From: Aquiluna sp.
Lineage (GTDB): Bacteria; Actinomycetota; Actinomycetes; Actinomycetales; Microbacteriaceae
DNA length: 64,000 bases
Direction: 5' to 3'
NCBI GenBank assembly: GCA_028822985.1
Contig: JAPKCK010000005.1
Coordinates: 32,743 to 96,742, forward strand
Positions 10,345 to 20,097 of this stretch are shown here, one piece after another (position 1 is the stretch's first letter; every line of letters begins with the position of its first letter). The position numbers and the translations under genes were made by a program. The notes below the pieces were generated by a model, which did not search any database, had not been told where the DNA came from, and saw only the letters and a list, made by a program, of their open reading frames with translations.

Positions 10345-11418
10345 GTGGCCCTAACTATCGGAATCGTCGGCTTGCCCAATGTTGGCAAGTCCACCCTGTT
10401 CAACGCTCTTACTAAAAACAACGTATTGGCGGCGAATTACCCATTCGCAACAATTGAGCCCAACATTGGCGTTGTGAACCTTCCAGACCTGCGCCTCAAG
10501 AGGCTTGCAGAGATATTTAGTTCAGAGCGAATCCTTCCGGCAGCAGTTTCTTTTGTTGATATCGCAGGAATCGTCAAGGGCGCATCAGAGGGTGAAGGTC
10601 TCGGGAACAAGTTTCTGGCGAACATCCGTGAGGCCGATGCAATTGCTCAGGTAGTTCGTGGATTCGCCGATAGTGACGTTATTCATGTCGAGGGCAAAGT
10701 GGATGCCGGCGGAGACATCGAAACAATCAACACCGAATTGATTCTCGCCGACATGCAAACTCTCGAGAAGGCAAGGCCAAGACTTGAAAAGGAAGTCAAG
10801 GGTAAGAAAGTCGATCCGTCGGTGCTCGTAGTAATCGATGATGCAATTGCGTGCCTAAACGGCGGGACACCGCTTTCGCTCTCAAGTATCGACTTAGAGC
10901 CGATTCGAGAGCTCGGTTTGCTGACCGCAAAGCCAATTTTGTTCGTGTTCAATGTTGACGAGGAAGTCCTTGGAAGCCCGGAGCGGCTTCAGGAACTGGC
11001 CAACCTGGTTAAGCCCGCGGAAGCGGTGTTTTTGGATGCCAAGGTGGAATCCGAACTTATCGATCTGTCTCCGGAGGAGGCTAACGAGTTACTTGCGTCG
11101 CTCGGGCAAAACGAGTCGGGTCTTGACCAGCTTGCACGAATCGGATTTGAAACTTTGGGTCTTCAGACCTATCTAACCGCCGGGCCAAAGGAATCCAGAG
11201 CCTGGACAATACCAAAGGGCGCCAAGGCTCCCCAGGCTGCCGGCGTTATTCATACTGATTTTGAAAAAGGCTTCATCAAAGCTGAGGTTGTTTCTTTCAG
11301 CGATTTAGACAGTGCGGGCTCCATGGCTCAGGCTAAATCACTCGGCAAGGCCAGAATCGAAGGCAAGGATTACACAATGCAGGACGGCGATGTTGTGGAG
11401 TTCCGCTTTAACGTTTAG
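10345..11418 (+). CDS. ychF: Ribosome-binding ATPase YchF
   Basis: A 357-residue Obg-family P-loop protein that prefers ATP to GTP. G1 [11 protein letters not shown]3 [16 protein letters not shown], and the NVDE motif in place of NKxD are present, followed by the coiled coil and the C-terminal TGS domain ending [11 protein letters not shown]. The GTG at 10345 gives the canonical [12 protein letters not shown] start. A diverged copy of its last 12 codons is found near the right end of the island (44039-44077). Confidence 0.97.
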   Translation: MALTIGIVGLPNVGKSTLFNALTKNNVLAANYPFATIEPNIGVVNLPDLRLKRLAEIFSSERILPAAVSFVDIAGIVKGASEGEGLGNKFLANIREADAIAQVVRGFADSDVIHVEGKVDAGGDIETINTELILADMQTLEKARPRLEKEVKGKKVDPSVLVVIDDAIACLNGGTPLSLSSIDLEPIRELGLLTAKPILFVFNVDEEVLGSPERLQELANLVKPAEAVFLDAKVESELIDLSPEEANELLASLGQNESGLDQLARIGFETLGLQTYLTAGPKESRAWTIPKGAKAPQAAGVIHTDFEKGFIKAEVVSFSDLDSAGSMAQAKSLGKARIEGKDYTMQDGDVVEFRFNV

Positions 11419-11436
11419 CGGTAAGTTGCAATCTGG

Positions 11437-12552
11437 TTAGTTGTCGGGTGCATCCTTGGGCCTGATGCGTCCATTTCTGCCTCTTACTAAACCGACTTCG
11501 TATGAGGTGACAGCAATGATGGTGATGGCAAGTAGCGGCAAGACGAACCAGAGCATGACAATCGTGAAGCCTTGTGCCGCATCGTGCTCGGTTGATGCGA
11601 GCACGAGATACAGACCGTAGGCGGCGTAGAGTGCCACAAACATCACGCCTTCCCAGCGAGCAATGATGAAGCCAGTGAATGCAATTGGTAAAAGTGCAAC
11701 TGCCGCCGCGAGCATCAGCGGGAGATCAAGCGCAATTGCAGCTGAGGGCACTGGAATGCCCTGGCCGAAAATAACGGCTGGCAGACCCAGCACTACACCG
11801 ATGTTGAAAAGATTACTCCCGACAATGTTTCCAACCGCCATGTCTCGCTCGCCGCGCCTGAGAGCGATGATCGAGGTGGCAAGTTCCGGCAACGAGGTGC
11901 CAAGGGCGACAACGGTCAAACCAATAACCAGGCTGCTCACGCCGAGCCCCGTAGCAATATTCACGGCTCCCGAAACCAGCAATTGGGCTCCAAGAACCAA
12001 TAATCCAACCCCGACTGCAAGTAAGAGTGCGGCCAGCCACATGGATGTCGGCTTACTAATAACCGGTAGCTCATTTGGCTTATCATTCGACTCGACGGCA
12101 GTGCGCCTGCCAATCAGAATGCTCATGATTATGTGGAAAACTAGAACAGCAAGTAACAACATCCCATCAAAGACGCTGATTCTTCCATCTAGGCTCACCA
12201 GCACAAGCAGTAGCGAGAGACCGACCATTACCGGAATATCGAACCTAATCAGCTGACGCTTTATGACCAGCGGGCTGATGATCGCCGAAATTCCAAGAAT
12301 CACCAAAATATTTACGATGTTGCTTCCGACGACATTGCCCACCGCGAGGTCGGGTTCTCCATCCAGAACAGCCCCAACCGTCACTGCCAGTTCAGGGGCA
12401 GAGGTTGCGGCAGATACAACTACCAGACCAATTACCAGTGGAGATAATCCAACCTTGGACGCCAAAGTTGATGCGCCACGAACAAGGGCTTCGCCTCCCG
12501 CTATTAGAAGAATCAGGCCGGCAATAACCATCACGATGTCGGAAATTATCAC
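11437..12552 (-). CDS. Calcium/sodium antiporter, CaCA family
   Basis: A 371-residue inner-membrane antiporter with two homologous halves. Each half has the alpha-repeat signature: GLVVVSAATSAPELAVTV with NVVGSNIVNI, and GLTVVALGTSLPELATSI with NIVGSNLFNI. The layout matches YrbG/CaxA-type K-independent Na+/Ca2+ exchangers. GTG start. It is convergent with ychF and 9 bp after the hypothetical gene upstream on the same strand. Confidence 0.92.
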   Translation of the reverse strand: MIISDIVMVIAGLILLIAGGEALVRGASTLASKVGLSPLVIGLVVVSAATSAPELAVTVGAVLDGEPDLAVGNVVGSNIVNILVILGISAIISPLVIKRQLIRFDIPVMVGLSLLLVLVSLDGRISVFDGMLLLAVLVFHIIMSILIGRRTAVESNDKPNELPVISKPTSMWLAALLLAVGVGLLVLGAQLLVSGAVNIATGLGVSSLVIGLTVVALGTSLPELATSIIALRRGERDMAVGNIVGSNLFNIGVVLGLPAVIFGQGIPVPSAAIALDLPLMLAAAVALLPIAFTGFIIARWEGVMFVALYAAYGLYLVLASTEHDAAQGFTIVMLWFVLPLLAITIIAVTSYEVGLVRGRNGRIRPKDAPDN

Positions 12553-12561
12553 TTTGGTAGC

Positions 12562-13116
12562 TTACGCTTCTGCGATTCCGGTTATTGCCAACTCGACTCG
12601 CTCATTCAGGTAATCTTCGAGCGGTCTAAGGTCAGAGTCTGAAGCAGTCGACATCCAGCGGACCAGGAGTTGCTGAGTACGAACCCCGTCGACAAGTATT
12701 TCTCTTAGCACTAGCGGCCCATTTTCTTTTGCTAGTGCCTCTAGGTCATCTATTGGCAACCGACGAGGGTCAATCAAAACAGCGCTGTCCTCTGGGAACT
12801 TTGCCGCCAGAAGTTTTCTCCTCAGCTCTACTCGCTCTTGAGCGCTCTGAGCTTGATGGCCCGGCAAAACCTTGAGGCTCGCTCTGATTATCAAACCTGG
12901 TTCAAATACATCCCCATGAGTGGTGACCACAAGAGCACCAAGCAAAAAGCCCTCTCCGGCCTTCTTGTAGGAGGCAGAGAGCGGGAAAGCCCCAAGAAGC
13001 CTGCGAGCAGGCGTAGATACTGCAAGCTGCTCAGGGTTGGCGCCAGCGGCCGACAGTTGCTCCGCTACCGCAGTGATTAAGTTTCTAGTTTCAGCGATCA
13101 CCGAGTTCAAATCCAT
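12562..13116 (-). CDS. Conserved-looking protein of unknown function
   Basis: I do not recognise the family. The 184-residue soluble protein has no signal peptide or membrane segment. It has a helical N-terminus (MDLNSVIAETRNLI), a central beta-rich part (GFLLGALVVTTHGDVFEPGL) and acidic/basic helices after it. The ATG at 13116 is preferred; an in-frame start at 13155 only adds residues unlike the rest. It sits 9 bp upstream of the Na/Ca antiporter gene and may be cotranscribed with it. No catalytic motif is evident. Confidence 0.6.
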   Translation of the reverse strand: MDLNSVIAETRNLITAVAEQLSAAGANPEQLAVSTPARRLLGAFPLSASYKKAGEGFLLGALVVTTHGDVFEPGLIIRASLKVLPGHQAQSAQERVELRRKLLAAKFPEDSAVLIDPRRLPIDDLEALAKENGPLVLREILVDGVRTQQLLVRWMSTASDSDLRPLEDYLNERVELAITGIAEA

Positions 13117-13264
13117 TGCTATATCGTGCCTCTCTAGTTGCCATCTAGCAAGCAATGCCCGAATTGGCCTTGGGGCGATCGTGTTAATCTCGAGAATCCG
13201 CTTGGAAGAGCCACGCTGGGGCAGGTGAGTATTTTTGCAAAATTAGCGAGTTAGAATTCTCTCT

Positions 13265-13900
13265 GTGCCCTCGACCATAATCCGCTTATCAGTCTCTGAC
13301 GATATCGTCAGTTGGTTTGATTCAGTCGGTCCAATTCTCTTCTACACGGTTGTTTTTGGTCTCGTATTCGCCGGAACCGGTTTGTTCATTGGTGCCTTTA
13401 TCCCTTTTATAACTGGGGATTCTTTGGTATTTGCCGCTGGCTTGGTTGCGGCAGCCAATTCTGATTCAATCAATATTTTCGTCATGGTTATTGGGGTTGG
13501 AATAGCCGCTTGGCTCGGCGATCAGGTTGGCTACACTCTTGGTCGGCACTATGGACGCCCTTACCTCGACAATCGTCAGGGCAAATGGTTACAAAAAGCC
13601 ATCGTCAAGTCAGATCAGTTTTACGATCGTTACGGCTGGTGGTCAATTGTTGTTGCAAGATTTGTGCCCTGGGGAAGAGTAATAATGCCTGCCCTAGCAG
13701 GCATTAGCAAGATGGATTACTACAAGTTTTTTAGTGCCAATGCTGTTGGTGCGGTCGTCTGGGGATCGGGCTTGACTATCGCCGGTTACTTTACTTATTC
13801 GATCCCGGGCGTGAGATCTGCGGTCTACATAATTGCTCTTGTTGTGATATCACTCAGCGTTATTGCTGGAGTTCGGACTTGGCGGGCCAACCGGGTTTAG
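13265..13900 (+). CDS. DedA family membrane protein
   Basis: A 211-residue polytopic protein of the DedA/VTT (SNARE-associated) family. The hallmark re-entrant segment GAFIPFITGDSLVFAAG and the motif VARFVPWGRVIMPALAG with its conserved arginines and proline are present. DedA proteins are linked to undecaprenyl-phosphate and phospholipid flipping and to membrane homeostasis; substrate here is unknown. GTG start. The 3' end overlaps the convergent kinase gene by 4 bp. Confidence 0.9.
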   Translation: MPSTIIRLSVSDDIVSWFDSVGPILFYTVVFGLVFAGTGLFIGAFIPFITGDSLVFAAGLVAAANSDSINIFVMVIGVGIAAWLGDQVGYTLGRHYGRPYLDNRQGKWLQKAIVKSDQFYDRYGWWSIVVARFVPWGRVIMPALAGISKMDYYKFFSANAVGAVVWGSGLTIAGYFTYSIPGVRSAVYIIALVVISLSVIAGVRTWRANRV

Positions 13901-14493
13901 TTTTCCACCACAATCTCGCACAATTTCATAGTCTGTTCTTGCTCGTAAAACTCATCTTCTTGAATGGACCAAGCCGGCCAATACGTGTCAAATTGCCCCT
14001 GATCTCTTTTCGAGAATCTCGTTTTTCTTTGGCCTGCGTCACTCTCGATCCAGATGGTCAGGTCCGCTTGTTCGCTGGATGCCAAGGACACAGAACCGCA
14101 GCCCTCGACAATAACTAGGTTGCCGCCTTCAAAACTACGCCAACCATTCGCTGGCTCGTTTGCCATGCCTCGCTCGCCAATTTGCCAATCCCAGACCTGC
14201 CAATTGGCTTGCTTTCCGGAGGCAATGGGCCCAAGGATACTTCGGTTTAGATAGGTCGACCCTGCCCTCAGGCCATCCCAGCCTGGATATAAATCGTCCA
14301 TGTGGATTAGCTTGGGGAGTTGCTTCTCGGATCGAAAAATCAAATCGGCTAGCTGACCGGCGAAGCGCGACTTTCCGGATCCGGCTCTGCCATCAATCAG
14401 GACTATGGCTGTGTTTTTTGTTTGGATAAGAACATCAAGCTTGGAGTGAACCGAAACAAGGGCCTCCTCGTAGCTAAGCAAATTTCGCGGCAT
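13897..14493 (-). CDS. P-loop kinase of the uridine-kinase-like class
   Basis: A 198-residue cytoplasmic protein with Walker A DGRAGSGKS near residue 34, a downstream substrate-type motif IHMDDLYPGWDG that is characteristic of uridine kinase/phosphoribulokinase-like proteins, and NLVIVEGCGS as the second strand. A lid-like KTRFSKRDQ segment follows. It is common in actinobacteria as an uncharacterised nucleoside or small-molecule kinase; the substrate is not known. ATG start at 14493. Confidence 0.75.
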   Translation of the reverse strand: MPRNLLSYEEALVSVHSKLDVLIQTKNTAIVLIDGRAGSGKSRFAGQLADLIFRSEKQLPKLIHMDDLYPGWDGLRAGSTYLNRSILGPIASGKQANWQVWDWQIGERGMANEPANGWRSFEGGNLVIVEGCGSVSLASSEQADLTIWIESDAGQRKTRFSKRDQGQFDTYWPAWSIQEDEFYEQEQTMKLCEIVVEN

Positions 14494-14579
14494 ATGGTGA
14501 GTTTAGGCGGAATTCCCGTAAGCTTAGAAAGGCTATTCCAGCCTCCTCAGAATTTTCCCAACCCAAGGTCTATATAAAA

Positions 14580-16481
14580 ATGAAGAACAACGCGCTCAGG
14601 AACCTAGCCATCGTGGCCCACGTGGACCACGGTAAGACTACTTTGGTTGACGCCATGTTGCGTCAGACTGGATCTTTCGCCTCTCACGGGACGCAGGGCG
14701 AGCGCGTCATGGACTCCGGGGACCTTGAGCGCGAAAAGGGCATTACCATCCTGGCCAAGAACACTGCGGTTCGCTATGAGGGTCCTGCAGCCAATGGCGA
14801 GTCGATCATCCTAAACGTTATTGACACCCCGGGTCACGCTGACTTCGGTGGCGAGGTTGAGCGTGGTTTGTCCATGGTCGACGGCGTGCTACTGCTAGTT
14901 GACGCATCAGAGGGGCCATTGCCACAAACCCGTTTTGTGCTGCGCAAGGCATTGGAAGCGAGGCTTCCTGTGGTGCTACTTGTGAACAAAACTGATCGCC
15001 CGGACGCCAGAATCGACGAGGTAGTTGAGGAAAGTCACGACCTACTTCTAGGTCTTGCTTCTGATTTGAACGACACTATGCCGGATTTGGATGTCGATGC
15101 AATTTTGGATCTTCCTGTTATTTATGCTTCAGGCCGAGCTGGTCGAGCATCACTAAACAAGCCAGCAGATGGTGAGTTTCCGGACTCGGAAGACCTAGAA
15201 CCTCTATTTGAGGCGATCTTGAAGTACATCCCGGCTCCTACTTACGAAGAAGGCGCACCACTGCAAGCCCACGTCACAAACCTTGACTCATCTCCATTCC
15301 TTGGTCGCCTAGCGCTGCTTAGGATTTTTAACGGTGAAATCAAGAAGGGTCAGACAGTTGCCTGGGCTCGTCAGGACGGAACCACTCAGAACGTAAAAAT
15401 TACCGAGCTGCTTGGAACAAAGGCGCTGGAGCGTATGCCAATCGATAGTGCCGGTCCTGGAGACATCGTGGCTGTTGCCGGTATCGAGGACATCACCATC
15501 GGTGAATCACTTTGTGACCCGAATGACGTCAGGCCACTGCCGCTAATTACAGTTGACGATCCTGCGATCTCGATGACCGTCGGTATTAACACTTCTCCTA
15601 TGGCCGGCCGCGTCAAGGGCGCCAAAGTCACCGCTCGTTTGGTGAAAGATCGACTAGACCGCGAGCTGATCGGTAACGTTTCGATTCAAGTTCTTCCAAC
15701 CGAGCGTCCAGATGCTTGGGAAGTTCAGGGACGAGGCGAGCTAGCTCTAGCCATTCTTGTTGAGCAGATGCGTCGCGAGGGGTATGAGCTAACAGTTGGC
15801 AAGCCACAGGTAGTCACCAAGAAGGTCGACGGCAAGGTGCACGAGCCGGTTGAAGACCTGACCATTGACACCCCAGAAGAGTTCTTGGGTGCTGTCACGC
15901 AGCTTCTAGCCGCCCGCAAGGGCCGCATGGTCAACATGACCAATAATGGAACTGGATGGGTGCGAATTGAGTTCATGGTTCCATCACGAGGACTTATCGG
16001 ATTTAGAACTGAGTTCCTGACCACAACCAAGGGTGCCGGTATCGCGAACGCACTGGCTGCGGGCTATGAGCCATGGTTCGGCCCAATTGTTACTCGACAA
16101 AATGGATCTATGGTTGCAGACCGAGCCGGTGTTGCGACGCCATTTGCGATGATCGCGCTACAAGAGCGTGGATCATTCTTTGTTGAACCAACCAGTGAGG
16201 TCTACGCCGGAATGGTAGTAGGCGAGAACTCTAGGGCTGATGACATGGACATCAACATCACAAAGGAGAAGCAGCTCACTAACATGCGAGCTGCTTCTGC
16301 TGACAACTTTGTTGGCCTAACTCCTCCCAAGAAGCTTTCTTTGGAAGAGTGCCTGGAATTTGCTCGCGAAGACGAATGTGTTGAGGTCACGCCAGAAGCC
16401 ACCAGAATTCGAAAGCTGGAGCTCGATCCAAACGCCCGTGCACGCCATGCTTCTTCCAGAAAGCGCGCTTCCGAAAGCTAG
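14580..16481 (+). CDS. typA: Translational GTPase TypA/BipA
   Basis: A 633-residue ribosome-binding GTPase. G1 AHVDHGKTT, switch [10 protein letters not shown]3 [14 protein letters not shown] and G4 NKTDRPDA are intact, followed by EF-G-like domains II and III and the BipA-specific C-terminal domain ([17 protein letters not shown]). It acts in ribosome assembly and stress or cold adaptation. The tail is slightly longer than usual and basic ([15 protein letters not shown]). ATG at 14580. The stop overlaps the convergent nitroreductase gene by 4 bp. Confidence 0.97.
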   Translation: MKNNALRNLAIVAHVDHGKTTLVDAMLRQTGSFASHGTQGERVMDSGDLEREKGITILAKNTAVRYEGPAANGESIILNVIDTPGHADFGGEVERGLSMVDGVLLLVDASEGPLPQTRFVLRKALEARLPVVLLVNKTDRPDARIDEVVEESHDLLLGLASDLNDTMPDLDVDAILDLPVIYASGRAGRASLNKPADGEFPDSEDLEPLFEAILKYIPAPTYEEGAPLQAHVTNLDSSPFLGRLALLRIFNGEIKKGQTVAWARQDGTTQNVKITELLGTKALERMPIDSAGPGDIVAVAGIEDITIGESLCDPNDVRPLPLITVDDPAISMTVGINTSPMAGRVKGAKVTARLVKDRLDRELIGNVSIQVLPTERPDAWEVQGRGELALAILVEQMRREGYELTVGKPQVVTKKVDGKVHEPVEDLTIDTPEEFLGAVTQLLAARKGRMVNMTNNGTGWVRIEFMVPSRGLIGFRTEFLTTTKGAGIANALAAGYEPWFGPIVTRQNGSMVADRAGVATPFAMIALQERGSFFVEPTSEVYAGMVVGENSRADDMDINITKEKQLTNMRAASADNFVGLTPPKKLSLEECLEFAREDECVEVTPEATRIRKLELDPNARARHASSRKRASES

Positions 16482-17077
16482 GCGATTTTGGAATCTATTG
16501 AATAGATTTCGGCGGGGTCTCTACGGGTTCTTGTTGCTACTTCACGCTGAACTAACTCTGGGCTGTGGTTTTCAATTGTTCCTTGCTTGCCAATTGCAAT
16601 CACGCAGATAACTTCCCGATTCTTGGCGCCGACTATGTCTGAGACGACATCGTGATTGATGCCCCCCATGTAGTGAGCCTTGAGGCCCATGGCTTCGGTT
16701 TGGGTAACCAGCTGGCTCGCTGCAAGTCCAACGTCGAAGAAGGTACCACCTTGGTTCCTAGGTTCGCCATCAAATTTTGTATCAGCCAGCAACACTGCAT
16801 AGGCGGAGCCCTGTGGCGCCCAGGCTTGGTTGAATCCCTTTAGTCCCGATTCTGACATTTGCCCAAATAGATCGGTTCCAGATCTCAGTATCACCACGTG
16901 CCAATTTTGCTGGTTGCTACTCGACGGGCTCCAGCGGAAGGCCTCGCCAAGGCTCGCAGCTTCGTCGTCAGACATTTTGTAGCTTGAATCAAAGATTCTC
17001 GGACTCCAACGGTCACGGATCAAAGGGTGTAATTCAGCGGAGGTTTCGGCAGGTTTATTCAATAAGTCGTTAGTCAT
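16478..17077 (-). CDS. Nitroreductase family FMN oxidoreductase
   Basis: A 199-residue flavoprotein of the NfsB/FRP superfamily. RDRWSPRIFDSS near residue 21, SPSSSNQQNWH (FMN-binding) near residue 50, and the C-terminal IGKQG with DPAEIYSID fit this family. It reduces small electrophiles with NAD(P)H; the natural substrate is unknown. ATG start. It is divergent from the DMT exporter gene with a 55-bp gap. Confidence 0.88.
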   Translation of the reverse strand: MTNDLLNKPAETSAELHPLIRDRWSPRIFDSSYKMSDDEAASLGEAFRWSPSSSNQQNWHVVILRSGTDLFGQMSESGLKGFNQAWAPQGSAYAVLLADTKFDGEPRNQGGTFFDVGLAASQLVTQTEAMGLKAHYMGGINHDVVSDIVGAKNREVICVIAIGKQGTIENHSPELVQREVATRTRRDPAEIYSIDSKIA

Positions 17078-17132
17078 AATAAACCCAACTCTAATTCCCT
17101 TTCTTTTAGTCCGCGGGCACTACTATTGGCAG

Positions 17133-18029
17133 GTGTCGACAAGAGGCTTGATTCTTTTTTCAATGGCAGGCCTATTTTGGGGCCTTCCGTACTTCTTTAT
17201 CGCACTTGCTCTAGAGAGCTTTTCAACACCCACGATTGTTTTTGCCAGGACATTCCTTGGCGCGCTGGTTCTAATTCCTTACGCGGCTTTGACCGGGGGG
17301 CTAAAGCCGGCGCTCAAGGCGTGGCCCTATGTGGTGATGTTTGGACTTATCGAGATGGTGGGACCTTGGTTCTTGATTACCGAGGCTGAGAAAAACATAT
17401 CTTCCGGTCTTGCCGGTCTTCTGATTGCGACTGTGCCATTTTTTGCCGTGGCCGTGTTGGCGATTTTCCTGAAGGACCGAAAGGCTCTGCGTCCGCGGTC
17501 ATTGGCTGGAATGCTAATCGGTTTCTTCGGTGTTGTCGTTTTGGTCGGAATTGACTCGTTCTTGGGGGCAGTGAATCCGCTATTTGTGATGATGGTCATT
17601 CTGGCCGCCGTTGGTTACTCGATCGCACCGATTATCGCCAGCAGAAAGCTAAACCATGTTCCGAGCGCGGGGGTAATTGGTGTCAGCATGGCGATGGTTT
17701 CGATCATCTACGCGCCGTTTTCCCTGCCCGGTTTGGGTGACGAGTTAGCCGTTGCTAGCACATCGAGCATCTGGGCGATTGTTGTTTTGGGACTGGTTTG
17801 TTCGGCGTTGGCGTTTGTAGTGTTTTTCATGTTGATTCAGGAAGTTGGACCAGTCAGGGCCACTCTGATTACCTACGTTAATACTGCCGTAGCTCTCACA
17901 CTGGGTATCGTGTTTTTGAACGAGCCGATCACCATCGGGTTGGCGGTTGGATTACCACTTATTGCAATAGGTCTTTACTTAGCCGGGGGCACTGAGAAGA
18001 AAAGAGAGATTCCAGAAACTCCGGCCTAA
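17133..18029 (+). CDS. EamA/DMT family transporter
   Basis: A 298-residue membrane protein with ten predicted helices in two EamA repeats, starting MSTRGLILFSMAGLFWG and with the second repeat near residue 150. The conserved inter-helix stretch ITEAEKNISSGLAGLLIATVP is the EamA signature. These proteins export metabolites such as amino acids; the cargo is not predictable. GTG start at 17133. It is convergent with cysE. Confidence 0.88.
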   Translation: MSTRGLILFSMAGLFWGLPYFFIALALESFSTPTIVFARTFLGALVLIPYAALTGGLKPALKAWPYVVMFGLIEMVGPWFLITEAEKNISSGLAGLLIATVPFFAVAVLAIFLKDRKALRPRSLAGMLIGFFGVVVLVGIDSFLGAVNPLFVMMVILAAVGYSIAPIIASRKLNHVPSAGVIGVSMAMVSIIYAPFSLPGLGDELAVASTSSIWAIVVLGLVCSALAFVVFFMLIQEVGPVRATLITYVNTAVALTLGIVFLNEPITIGLAVGLPLIAIGLYLAGGTEKKREIPETPA

Positions 18030-18066
18030 TCAGCATTTCGAGTTAGTTTCGGAAGCACTTCAGGAG

Positions 18067-18597
18067 CTAGATTAGGTAGAGATCGTCTCCGGTAATGTTT
18101 AGCAATCTGGCATTAACACCGACCGCAACTGTTCCAGCTGGCATATCTTTGGTGACTACCGCGTTCGCACCAACGGCACAGTCATTACCAATGCGAATAT
18201 TACCGATTAGCTTGGCTCCAGCACCGATAATTACCCGATCTCCGACCGTGGGGTGTCGCTTTACAGGGTCCAAGGTTTTACCGCCCAGGGTTACGCCGTG
18301 GTAGACCAAAACATCGTCTCCGATTACTGCTGTTTCACCGATAACGACACCGACGCCGTGATCAATCACGAACCGCTTCCCTATTGTTGCACCGGGGTGG
18401 ATTTCAATGGCCGTGAAGAACTTGGCATGGTTTGAAACCATTCTTGACAGCGTTCGAAGCCGAAGATTCCACAATCTGTGTGCCAGGCGATACAGCCAAA
18501 CCGCGTGAAGTCCGGCGGATGTGAACCACAGTTCCCATGCGCTTAGAGTGGCGGGATCTCGCTCAAGTCCGGCGCGAACGTCTTCCCTAAAACTCAA
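18067..18597 (-). CDS. cysE: Serine O-acetyltransferase
   Basis: A 176-residue left-handed parallel beta-helix acetyltransferase. Hexapeptide repeats (IGKRFVIDHGVGVVIGETAV, VIIGAGAKLIGNIRIGNDC) and the catalytic HPGA and DHGVGVVIG histidines are present. It makes O-acetylserine from serine and acetyl-CoA. The short N-terminal domain matches the actinobacterial form. The TTG start overlaps the cysK stop as TTGA, so the two are translated as a unit and probably form the cysteine synthase complex. Confidence 0.95.
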   Translation of the reverse strand: MSFREDVRAGLERDPATLSAWELWFTSAGLHAVWLYRLAHRLWNLRLRTLSRMVSNHAKFFTAIEIHPGATIGKRFVIDHGVGVVIGETAVIGDDVLVYHGVTLGGKTLDPVKRHPTVGDRVIIGAGAKLIGNIRIGNDCAVGANAVVTKDMPAGTVAVGVNARLLNITGDDLYLI

Positions 18598-19544
18598 TGC
18601 TTGCTCTGGTATTCATCTTGCAGGTCGCGGTAAAGAGTTGAAGAAACATAACGCTCACCAAATGAAGGGACGATCACCACTATTTGCTTGCCGGCAAACT
18701 CTGGACGTGTTGCAATCTGGCATGCCGCCCACAACGCGGCCCCTGACGAGATGCCCGCCAAAATGCCCTCTTCGGCGGAAGTTCGCCTCGCAAATTCAAA
18801 TGCTGTCGCGTTTTCGACGCTGATGACTTCGTCATAGCTTTTGGTGTCAAGTATTGAGGGTATAAAGTTCGGCCCAATTCCAGCGAGCGGGTGACCGGCT
18901 GCATCGCCTCCGGTCAGCATCGGAGAAGAGGCAGGTTGAACAACGAAGCTTTTTATCTCCGGGTTTAGTTCCTTCAGTCGCTGCGACGTTCCAGTAATGG
19001 TTCCGCCGGTGCCACTTCCTGCAACTAGTGCGGCGACTTGGCCGTCGGTATCGGCCCAAATCTCCTCCGCGGTGGTCCTCCGGTGAATGTCGGGTCCGGC
19101 TTCATTATCAAACTGACGCATCATGACTGCGTTTTCGATTGTCCTGCCTAATTCATCGGCTTTAGCAACCGACCCCTTCATGCCCTCTGCTGCAGGAGTG
19201 AGTACTAGCTCCGCACCGTAGGCACGAATCAAGATTTTGCGCTCCATGCTCATTGAGTCAGGCATGACAATTATGGTTTTGTAGCCGCGTGCCGCACCCA
19301 CCATGGCCAGCGATATTCCAGTGTTTCCGCTGGTGGCTTCGATAAGAGTCCCCTCGGGCTTTAGCTCGCCTGATTTCTCTGCGGCGTCCACCATGGCGAT
19401 ACCCAGTCGATCCTTCACTGAGGACGACGGATTGTAAAACTCAAGCTTGGCAAGCACAGTGGCCTTAGCGCCGTCGGTCACTTTGTTGAGGGTCACCAGA
19501 GGGGTGTTTCCGAACACTTCTGTGATGTTGTTGTAAATACGCAA
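18594..19544 (-). CDS. cysK: Cysteine synthase A (O-acetylserine sulfhydrylase)
   Basis: A 316-residue PLP enzyme producing cysteine from O-acetylserine and sulfide. The PLP lysine motif NPSSSVKDRLG near residue 43, the substrate loop ATSGNTGISLA, and the phosphate-binding GSGTGGTITG are present. TTG start at 19544 with AGGA upstream. It is the first gene of the cysK-cysE operon. Confidence 0.97.
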   Translation of the reverse strand: MRIYNNITEVFGNTPLVTLNKVTDGAKATVLAKLEFYNPSSSVKDRLGIAMVDAAEKSGELKPEGTLIEATSGNTGISLAMVGAARGYKTIIVMPDSMSMERKILIRAYGAELVLTPAAEGMKGSVAKADELGRTIENAVMMRQFDNEAGPDIHRRTTAEEIWADTDGQVAALVAGSGTGGTITGTSQRLKELNPEIKSFVVQPASSPMLTGGDAAGHPLAGIGPNFIPSILDTKSYDEVISVENATAFEFARRTSAEEGILAGISSGAALWAACQIATRPEFAGKQIVVIVPSFGERYVSSTLYRDLQDEYQSKH

Positions 19545-19692
19545 GAGATCAGTCCTAAAAAGTCGAGGCTACAAGATTCTAACCAGAGTGGGGAGTGCAT
19601 AAGTCCTTATTGCCGATTGTTACGTCTCGGGTATTGATTTGGCAAGAGTGGCTACCTCAAAATCAGAGCGAGTGCAAATACTCTTTGCCTAG

Positions 19693-20061
19693 ATGAAAAA
19701 ACTCTCTATGGCTGTCCTCTTGGGGCTCGGCATTATTGGCCTCGCTGGCTGCAGTATCCAAGAAGTAGCCTCCACTGCAGCCGATGCCGCTGCTTGCAAG
19801 GCACTTAGTTCCACCTTGAGTGGCATTTCTGGTGCATATGAGCAAGGCCTAGTTGACTCCGGCGTAATTGCTCAACTCGATTCGGTCGTCGGAGAGCAAG
19901 TTGATTTTTTACTTTCGACCGAATTGGCGGCTGACCTCGCTGAGCTTGCTAAACAACTAAGCCAATCAAGCCCTGCTCAGGGAACTTCGGACAAGGTCGC
20001 TGAACTAACTGCGAGCATCTCTGAAAAGTGCTCCGGCTACGGCATTGATTTTTCAAACTAA
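19693..20061 (+). CDS. Small predicted lipoprotein of unknown function
   Basis: A 122-residue protein with a clear lipoprotein signal: MKKLSMAVLLGLGIIGLAGC, the lipobox cysteine being residue 20. The mature part is short, helical and acidic, with two further cysteines (about residues 35 and 115) that could pair outside the cell. I do not recognise a family. It stands alone between divergent cysK and the glpX gene. Confidence 0.75.
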   Translation: MKKLSMAVLLGLGIIGLAGCSIQEVASTAADAAACKALSSTLSGISGAYEQGLVDSGVIAQLDSVVGEQVDFLLSTELAADLAELAKQLSQSSPAQGTSDKVAELTASISEKCSGYGIDFSN

Positions 20062-20097
20062 CCGTGGCAGCACTTCTGGCTTCAGTAACCTAAGAGC